Source of the DNA: JAXJYR01 sp964593515
Lineage (GTDB): Bacteria; Bacillota_I; Bacilli_A; Erysipelotrichales; Erysipelotrichaceae
Direction: 5' to 3'
NCBI GenBank assembly: GCA_964593515.1
Contig: CAZQJH010000054.1
Location: 1-9,850 of the forward strand
Length of the DNA stretch: 9,850 bases
Shown here: in pieces, positions 5,887 to 9,850 of the stretch
Numbering within the stretch: the stretch's first letter is position 1
Layout: every line of letters begins with the position of its first letter
Program-made: the position numbers and the translations under genes
The notes under the pieces: model-generated
Database searches by the model: none
The model's input: only the letters and a program-made list of their open reading frames with translations
Told to the model about the DNA's origin: nothing

Positions 5887-6867
5887 CTAACATAGCATCC
5901 ATTCATTTTCTTCATTATTAAGATAAGCATGGCATCTTTTTACACTATGATTAACCATATCCGATATTGCATCATCCGTTAAAAAGGCTAAATGAGGTAA
6001 CATTAAAACATTAGGAAAACCTTGTAGGATTTTCATTTGTCGCGTAGTAATTACTTCCCCTTTATGATTATCATAATAAATACCTGCTTCCCCTTCAACA
6101 ACATCTAAAGCACATGCACTGATTTTTCCTTGTTCTAATGCTTCAATTAAAGCATCATTATCAACTAAACCACCACGAGCACTATTTACTAACATTGCTT
6201 TATCTTTCATTAAAGCAATACGTTCTTGATTGATAAAATGATATGTATCATCACATAAACGTAAATGTAAAGAGATAATATCACTTTTAGCTAATAAATC
6301 ATTTAAACTTACATATGTTCCATATGCTTTTAAAGCCTCTTTTTCATGTTTAGAATAAATTAATACTTTACAACCAAAAGCACTTAATCGTTTAACTAGC
6401 ATACTACCTATCGCCCCACTACCGATAATTCCAATAGTTTTATTACTAATATTTTGACCTAAAACATGTTTAAATGAATAATCTTGTAATTCATAACTAC
6501 GCATAACAACTTTCATTTTACGAAGCATCATCAAAATCATCATAATTGTATAATCACATACACTTTCACTACCATAAGTAGCATTACCTACATGCATATT
6601 AATTGCTTTAGCATATTCCATATCAATATGTTCATAGCCTACTGTTCTAGTGGATATAAATTCGACTCCAATTTCTTTTAATTGATTTAATATATTTTTA
6701 TCTAAAGGAGTTGAAATAGTTGAAATACATTTGCATCCTTTAGCTAAATAAGTATTATTGCTTGTTAGAGCATCTTTACAATAAATAAATTCACTATTAT
6801 ATTGTTTAGCTAATTGTTGAAAATAACCTAATTCATCATCACTAACGCCATATACCATTAATTTCAT
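5887..6867 (-). CDS. D-2-hydroxyacid dehydrogenase, D-lactate dehydrogenase/VanH-like
   Basis: A cytoplasmic NAD(P)-linked dehydrogenase, most likely reducing pyruvate or a related 2-oxoacid to the D-hydroxyacid. It has 326 aa. The nucleotide-binding motif GIIGSGAIGSM is at 146-156. The three catalytic residues are visible: Arg231 in SARGGLVD, Glu260 in VEGEAG and His292 in LPHLAF. Their spacing of 29 and 32 residues equals that of Lactobacillus D-LDH (Arg235, Glu264, His296). FISTRTVGYEHID (70-82) and SVCDYTIMMILMMLRKM (102-118) are typical of the D-LDH/VanH branch. The acidic residue that normally ends the second Rossmann strand is Ser172 here (YSKHEKE), hinting at NADP(H). The start at 6867 has AAAGGTGA at 5 nt. 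A longer reading frame to 6996 would run back through the terminator into ffh. There is no vanA or vanX nearby, so a resistance role is not suggested. Confidence 0.92.
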   Translation of the reverse strand: MKLMVYGVSDDELGYFQQLAKQYNSEFIYCKDALTSNNTYLAKGCKCISTISTPLDKNILNQLKEIGVEFISTRTVGYEHIDMEYAKAINMHVGNATYGSESVCDYTIMMILMMLRKMKVVMRSYELQDYSFKHVLGQNISNKTIGIIGSGAIGSMLVKRLSAFGCKVLIYSKHEKEALKAYGTYVSLNDLLAKSDIISLHLRLCDDTYHFINQERIALMKDKAMLVNSARGGLVDNDALIEALEQGKISACALDVVEGEAGIYYDNHKGEVITTRQMKILQGFPNVLMLPHLAFLTDDAISDMVNHSVKRCHAYLNNEENEWMLC

Positions 6868-6872
6868 GTTTA

Positions 6873-6880
6873 TCACCTTT
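6873..6880 (-). promoter_or_regulatory. RBS deciding the dehydrogenase start
   Basis: AAAGGTGA on the minus strand, 5 nt before the ATG at 6867, defines the start. It begins only 5 nt after the U-run of the ffh terminator, so almost no leader separates the two. Confidence 0.75.
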
Positions 6881-6885
6881 TTTCT

Positions 6886-6919
6886 AAAAAATAGCAAGAC
6901 CCTCGCCTTGCTATTTTTT
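6886..6919 (-). terminator. Strong intrinsic terminator at the end of ffh
   Basis: A perfect 13-bp inverted repeat: arms 6886-6898 (AAAAAATAGCAAG) and 6907-6919 (CTTGCTATTTTTT), with an 8-nt loop. In the ffh direction the core stem TAGCAAG/CTTGCTA is followed by six U. The TAG in the ascending arm is the ffh stop codon itself, and the A-tract before it encodes the terminal lysines. The hairpin is symmetric, with a U-run on both strands, so it could also stop rightward transcription. The dehydrogenase ATG is only 18 nt beyond the U-run. Confidence 0.9.
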
Positions 6920-8341
6920 TCTTTTCTTTTTCTTTTTGTTAGGATTAGAAACTGGACGTTTTCCGCTATGTGCTTGATTACCACGACCAAAACCACCTAA
7001 TCCACTCATCATATTACCAAGGCCACCAAAACCGCCACCATTCATCATGGAACTAACTTGTGACATAGCACGACGCATTTTTTCATAAGTAGCTAATGTT
7101 TTATTAACATCTTGAACAGTTGTACCACTACCTTTAGCAATACGATTTTTACGTGAAGTACGAATAATACTTGGATCACGTTTTTCTTCTTTAGTCATAC
7201 TATAAATAATTGCTTTAGTTTTCTTCATATCATTTTCAGCTTGATCGCTATCAACATTTTTAGCTAAATCACCCATACCAAGCATTCCCATAATATGACC
7301 TAAAGGTCCCATTTTATTAATTTGTTCATATTGAACTAACATATCATCTAAAGTAAATTGACCACTTAACATTCTTTGAGCTGATTTTTCAGCTTGTTCT
7401 TTATCAATTTGTTCTTCAGCTTGTTCAATTAAAGTTAAAACATCTCCCATTCCTAAAATACGTTCAGCCATACGATCAGGATGGAATACATCTAAATCAT
7501 TAATCTTTTCTCCTAGCCCACAGAATTTAACTGGAACATTAGTAATTGATTTAACCGATAAAACACCCCCACCACGAGAGTCCCCATCTAACTTAGTAAC
7601 AACTAATCCAGTTACATCTAAAGTTTCATGGAAAGTTTGTGCAACTTCCACAATATTTTGACCAGTCATTGCATCAACAGTTAATAAAATTTCATCAGGT
7701 TTAACTAATGATTTAATATTAGCTAATTCTTGCATTAATTCTTCATCGATATGTAAACGACCAGCCGTATCGAAAATTACGGTATCATAACCTTTTTCAC
7801 CAGCATATTGTAAACCTAATTTAGCTGTTGTATATGCATCTGTTTCTAATCCCATCGTAAAGACTTCAACATCAATACTAGCTCCTAAAGTTTGTAATTG
7901 TTCAATCGCTGCAGGACGAATAATATCACAAGCAATTAATAATGGTTTACGTCCTTGTTTCTTTTTGATTAAATTAGCAATTTTAGCTGATGCAGTTGTT
8001 TTACCAGTACCTTGTAACCCAACCATCATAATAGTTGTAATTCCACTAGTACGATAGTTTAATGGTGCATCATTACTTCCTAATAATTCACATAATTCAT
8101 CACGAACAATTTTCACGACCATATTACCTGGATCTAAAGCAGATAATACTTCTTGTCCTAAAGCTTTTTCTTTAACTCTCGCAATAAAATCTTTAACTAC
8201 ACGATAGTTAACATCAGCTTCTAATAATGATTGACGTACTTCTTTAAGCATGTCATCCATATTTTTATCAGTTAATTTTCCTTTTCCACTTATATTTCTC
8301 ATCGTTTTCTTTAAACGATCACTTAAACTTTCAAATGGCAT
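6911..8341 (-). CDS. ffh: Signal recognition particle protein Ffh (SRP54)
   Basis: The GTPase subunit of the bacterial signal recognition particle. It binds 4.5S/6S RNA and signal peptides at the ribosome exit and hands the complex to FtsY. It has 476 aa, slightly longer than many because of its tail. The N domain spans residues 1-95. The G domain has the P-loop GLQGTGKTT (108-116), DTAGR (191-195), TKLDGDSRGGG (249-259) and the SRP-specific GLGEKINDLD (275-284). The M domain (about 300-430) contains the RNA-binding SRKNRIAKGSG (396-406), followed by TTVQDVN (407-413). A Gly/Met-rich segment (433-452) and a KKKKKRKK tail follow. It has its own promoter and an AGGTGG site. The ylxM gene that usually precedes ffh in Bacillota is not here; rlmA occupies that position. 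Confidence 0.98.
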   Translation of the reverse strand: MPFESLSDRLKKTMRNISGKGKLTDKNMDDMLKEVRQSLLEADVNYRVVKDFIARVKEKALGQEVLSALDPGNMVVKIVRDELCELLGSNDAPLNYRTSGITTIMMVGLQGTGKTTASAKIANLIKKKQGRKPLLIACDIIRPAAIEQLQTLGASIDVEVFTMGLETDAYTTAKLGLQYAGEKGYDTVIFDTAGRLHIDEELMQELANIKSLVKPDEILLTVDAMTGQNIVEVAQTFHETLDVTGLVVTKLDGDSRGGGVLSVKSITNVPVKFCGLGEKINDLDVFHPDRMAERILGMGDVLTLIEQAEEQIDKEQAEKSAQRMLSGQFTLDDMLVQYEQINKMGPLGHIMGMLGMGDLAKNVDSDQAENDMKKTKAIIYSMTKEEKRDPSIIRTSRKNRIAKGSGTTVQDVNKTLATYEKMRRAMSQVSSMMNGGGFGGLGNMMSGLGGFGRGNQAHSGKRPVSNPNKKKKKRKK

Positions 8342-8368
8342 AATTTTCCACCTTCCTAAAACCCTTAC

Positions 8369-8397
8369 ATTATATCATAAGCTAAATATTTTTTAAA
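8369..8397 (-). promoter_or_regulatory. Predicted promoter of ffh
   Basis: In the 59-nt gap after rlmA the minus strand reads -35 TTTAAA (8392-8397; 4 of 6 matches), a 17-nt spacer, and a consensus -10 TATAAT (8369-8374) extended by TGA (8375-8377). The predicted start near 8362 gives a leader of about 20 nt with GGAAGGTGG (8348-8356), the ffh ribosome-binding site. No terminator is evident after rlmA, so ffh may also receive read-through. Confidence 0.8.
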
Positions 8398-8400
8398 CAT

Positions 8401-9177
8401 TTAGCGATATATTTGAATCATAAAACCAACTTTAGTTTTTAAATGTGTTAACTTTTTAACTCTTTCGACCCCTTCTTTACTTGTTTTATAGTAATAAGGT
8501 GTCATTTGAAATAAAGCCATAATACTTTCTTGATCATTTATTTCAATTTCATAACTAATTTCATGTTCTTCAACTAATTCAAAATTAGTTAATTCATGAC
8601 TTACTTCATTAACATAAACTTCATCATAAATAGCTTGTTTTAAGCCAATTAAATGTTCTTCATTAGGACATACCTTAATGAAATAACCTCCATCTTTTAA
8701 TACACGTGAAAACTCTTGTTCATAAATCGGAGCAAACATTGATAATAATACATCCATTGAATTATCCATTAATGGTAAATTAGCTAATGAAGCTACAACA
8801 TATTGAATCCCACTTTTAGCTCTACAAGCATGATCAATAGCACTTTTAGATAAATCAATTGCTACCATATCACAACCAATTGCTTGTTTAATTTGATTAC
8901 TATAATAACCTTCACCACAACCACAATCTAATAATGTTTGTGGTTTTAAAGCTTTAATTGTTTTAATAACTTCATCGCATAAAGGTTTATAGAAATCTTG
9001 ATTTAAAAAATGCGTACGAGCTTTAACCATATCTTTATCATCACCAGAATCTTTCTTTTGATTTAAAGATAAATTAACATAACCACGTTTAGATAAATCA
9101 TAACAATGATTATTCTCACATACTAAGCTTCTATCTTGCAAACGTAAAGCAGCATTACACTTTAAACACTTCAACAT
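8401..9177 (-). CDS. rlmA: 23S rRNA (guanine-N1)-methyltransferase, RlmA family
   Basis: An S-adenosylmethionine-dependent enzyme that methylates N1 of a guanine in 23S rRNA hairpin 35. In E. coli (RlmA-I) this is G745; Gram-positive relatives (RlmA-II) usually modify G748, and the sequence alone does not settle which applies. At 258 aa it has family length. The N-terminal zinc finger has Cys4, Cys7, Cys20 and His24, in the spacing of E. coli RlmA. KRGYVNLSLNQKK (30-42) is typical of the family, LDCGCGEGYYS is the SAM motif I, and LFQMTPYYYKT near the C-terminus matches LLQMTPF in E. coli. I start it at 9177 because GGAGG lies 5 nt upstream. An in-frame ATG at 9189 overlaps the previous stop (TAATG) and covers that GGAGG, so it is a poorer start. 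It is co-transcribed with the small ComN-like gene. Confidence 0.93.
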   Translation of the reverse strand: MLKCLKCNAALRLQDRSLVCENNHCYDLSKRGYVNLSLNQKKDSGDDKDMVKARTHFLNQDFYKPLCDEVIKTIKALKPQTLLDCGCGEGYYSNQIKQAIGCDMVAIDLSKSAIDHACRAKSGIQYVVASLANLPLMDNSMDVLLSMFAPIYEQEFSRVLKDGGYFIKVCPNEEHLIGLKQAIYDEVYVNEVSHELTNFELVEEHEISYEIEINDQESIMALFQMTPYYYKTSKEGVERVKKLTHLKTKVGFMIQIYR

Positions 9178-9182
9178 ATAAA

Positions 9183-9187
9183 CCTCC
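9183..9187 (-). promoter_or_regulatory. RBS deciding the rlmA start
   Basis: GGAGG on the minus strand, ending 5 nt before the ATG at 9177. It overlaps the alternative ATG at 9189 and directly follows the stop of the upstream gene, favouring the 258-aa product. Confidence 0.7.
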
Positions 9188-9188
9188 A

Positions 9189-9470
9189 TTAATTTATAAA
9201 CATATCTGAAAAATCATTTATAGACATTTTTTGACCATCAATGCGTGCTTGCATAAAAGAATGGGCAATTAAATCTTGACTTGAAGTATTTAAAATAATA
9301 TCAACTACTTGATGATATTGACTAACCTTTCTCTTAACACACATTGAATACAAACTACTTTTTAAATCATCTAACGATAAAGAGGTAATATCTTCTCTTT
9401 TTAATTGATTTAATTTCAATGCTAATAACATTGAAATATAATGATCATTAAAACATTCATTTAAATCCAT
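9189..9470 (-). CDS. Small protein, possible ComN-type post-transcriptional regulator
   Basis: A 93-aa cytosolic protein without membrane segment or signal peptide, predicted to be mostly helical. Two features recall the ComN (YrzD)/post-transcriptional regulator family: the middle pattern LSLDDLKSSLY (31-41), and YHQVVDIILNTSSQDLIAHS (52-71), where a His precedes a V-x-DI helix. In B. subtilis, ComN affects competence gene mRNA and, as I recall, its gene lies beside spoVB. Here a SpoVB/MurJ-like flippase gene is divergent next door, which supports the assignment. The similarity is too low to be sure by eye. It has a good promoter, a GGAGG site (9478-9482) at 7-nt spacing, and is the first gene of an operon with rlmA, whose alternative start overlaps its TAA by one base. 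It could also be an unrelated small protein. Confidence 0.78.
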   Translation of the reverse strand: MDLNECFNDHYISMLLALKLNQLKREDITSLSLDDLKSSLYSMCVKRKVSQYHQVVDIILNTSSQDLIAHSFMQARIDGQKMSINDFSDMFIN

Positions 9471-9498
9471 GTAATTACCTCCTTTTTTCGTAAGTATT

Positions 9499-9527
9499 AT
9501 TTTAACTTAAAGATAGCAATAATTCAA
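9499..9527 (-). promoter_or_regulatory. Predicted promoter of the ComN-like gene and rlmA
   Basis: On the minus strand, -35 TTGAAT (9522-9527), a 17-nt spacer, and -10 TAAAAT (9499-9504). The start near 9492 leaves a leader of about 22 nt with AAGGAGG. It lies in a 128-nt divergent intergenic region shared with the flippase gene. Confidence 0.7.
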
Positions 9528-9559
9528 TAATTATTCCAACAATTTTCATTAACACATAT

Positions 9560-9588
9560 TTAACCTAATCAACTCATATACTTATAAT
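9560..9588 (+). promoter_or_regulatory. Possible promoter of the flippase gene, placed very close to its start
   Basis: TTAACC (9560-9565; 4 of 6 to the -35 consensus), a 17-nt spacer and a perfect TATAAT (9583-9588). The TATAAT directly abuts the GGAGG, so transcription would begin around 9595, at the start codons, giving a leaderless message. Either the gene is leaderless from this site or the real promoter is further upstream and this match is chance. Confidence 0.35.
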
Positions 9589-9593
9589 GGAGG
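9589..9593 (+). promoter_or_regulatory. RBS of the flippase gene
   Basis: GGAGG lies 2 nt before an ATG at 9596 and 5 nt before the adjacent ATG at 9599. The 5-nt gap matches the one used by rlmA, so 9599 is preferred. Confidence 0.6.
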
Positions 9594-9598
9594 TCATG

Positions 9599-9850
9599 AT
9601 GAAATTACTTTTTACTACCACTTTAATCCTATTATATGCTTTTATGGCCAAAGGTTTATCTTTTATGGTGCGTATTTTATTAGCTCGTTATTTAAGTGAT
9701 GAAGCAATGAATTTATATACTTTAATGATGCCTACCATCTTATTTTTAATCAGTATTGCCCAATTAGGTTTACCTAATGCTTTAACTAATCATTGTGCTA
9801 AAAGTAAAAATCCTCATTCATTATTTAAATATACTTTTAATATTATGCTT
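9599..9850 (+). CDS. Partial SpoVB/MurJ-type polysaccharide or lipid-linked oligosaccharide flippase (N-terminus)
   Basis: Only the first 84 residues are in the window; the frame is open to the edge. The sequence starts with a hydrophobic helix (LLFTTTLILLYAFMAKG) followed by LSFMVRILLARYLSDEAMNL and YTLMMPTILFLISIAQLGLP. This arrangement of helix 1, the R-I-x-L-A-R loop, a MPT helix 2 and GLP-N-A is that of SpoVB and related members of the MOP/PST flippase superfamily. Such proteins move lipid-linked sugars, including lipid II in the MurJ branch, across the membrane with about 12-14 helices. Which substrate this one carries cannot be read from the N-terminus. It is the only plus-strand gene here and is divergent from the ComN-like gene, an arrangement that recalls the spoVB region of Bacillus. 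Two adjacent ATG codons exist, and 9599 fits the RBS better. Confidence 0.82.
   Translation, partial: MKLLFTTTLILLYAFMAKGLSFMVRILLARYLSDEAMNLYTLMMPTILFLISIAQLGLPNALTNHCAKSKNPHSLFKYTFNIML

Noticed and set aside
5887..6867. VanH and a vancomycin-resistance cluster
   Set aside because: The enzyme resembles VanH in sequence, but no D-Ala-D-Lac ligase, VanX or two-component system is present in the window. A metabolic D-LDH is the simpler reading.
6868..6996. N-terminal extension of the dehydrogenase by 43 residues
   Set aside because: It would run through the ffh terminator and overlap the ffh tail. The extension is unlike any D-LDH, and a proper RBS stands before 6867.

Overview
This is an AT-rich window (roughly 30% GC by eye) from a low-GC Bacillota. 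It uses the standard genetic code: Trp is TGG, and TAA, TAG and TGA all serve as stops. Full-length MurC, a CcpA-type regulator and the gene order suggest a gut-type Erysipelotrichia/Coprobacillaceae relative more than Bacillus or a true Mycoplasma. That placement is inferred from gene order and base composition, not from a search.

Ten complete genes lie on the minus strand and one partial gene on the plus strand. In the direction of transcription (right to left): a small ComN-like protein (93 aa) and the rRNA methyltransferase RlmA; ffh with its own promoter and a strong terminator; a D-lactate dehydrogenase-type gene immediately behind that terminator; an operon of trmB, an acidic 223-aa protein of unknown function, and murC; a second operon of a membrane-anchored DUF948/YtxG-like protein, a small helical protein in the ytxH position, and a ccpA-like regulator; then tyrS with its own promoter. 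At the right edge a divergent plus-strand gene begins. It encodes a SpoVB/MurJ-type flippase and runs off the window.

The left half is a compact version of the Bacillus neighbourhood (trmB ... sftA-murC-ytxG-ytxH ... ccpA ... tyrS), with ytxJ and aroA absent between ytxH and ccpA. The position next to murC, held by the DNA translocase gene sftA in Bacillus, is occupied by a short acidic protein carrying two SPxYGK motifs and no motor domain. Wall synthesis (MurC), envelope-associated coiled-coil proteins and the carbon regulator CcpA are therefore transcribed close together. The right half is translation and export housekeeping (RlmA, Ffh) plus a fermentative dehydrogenase.

I corrected several starts from ribosome-binding sites: murC (ATG at 4461), the DUF948 gene (3074), the dehydrogenase (6867), rlmA (9177) and the flippase (9599). 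Six plausible sigma-A promoters are visible, five of them with a 17-nt spacer and one an extended -10. No mobile element, CRISPR array, tRNA, rRNA or riboswitch is visible. I do not see a convincing new multi-gene system. The most unusual items are the SPxYGK protein, a dehydrogenase whose cofactor pocket looks NADP-type, and the ffh terminator that overlaps the ffh stop codon and sits right before the next gene.
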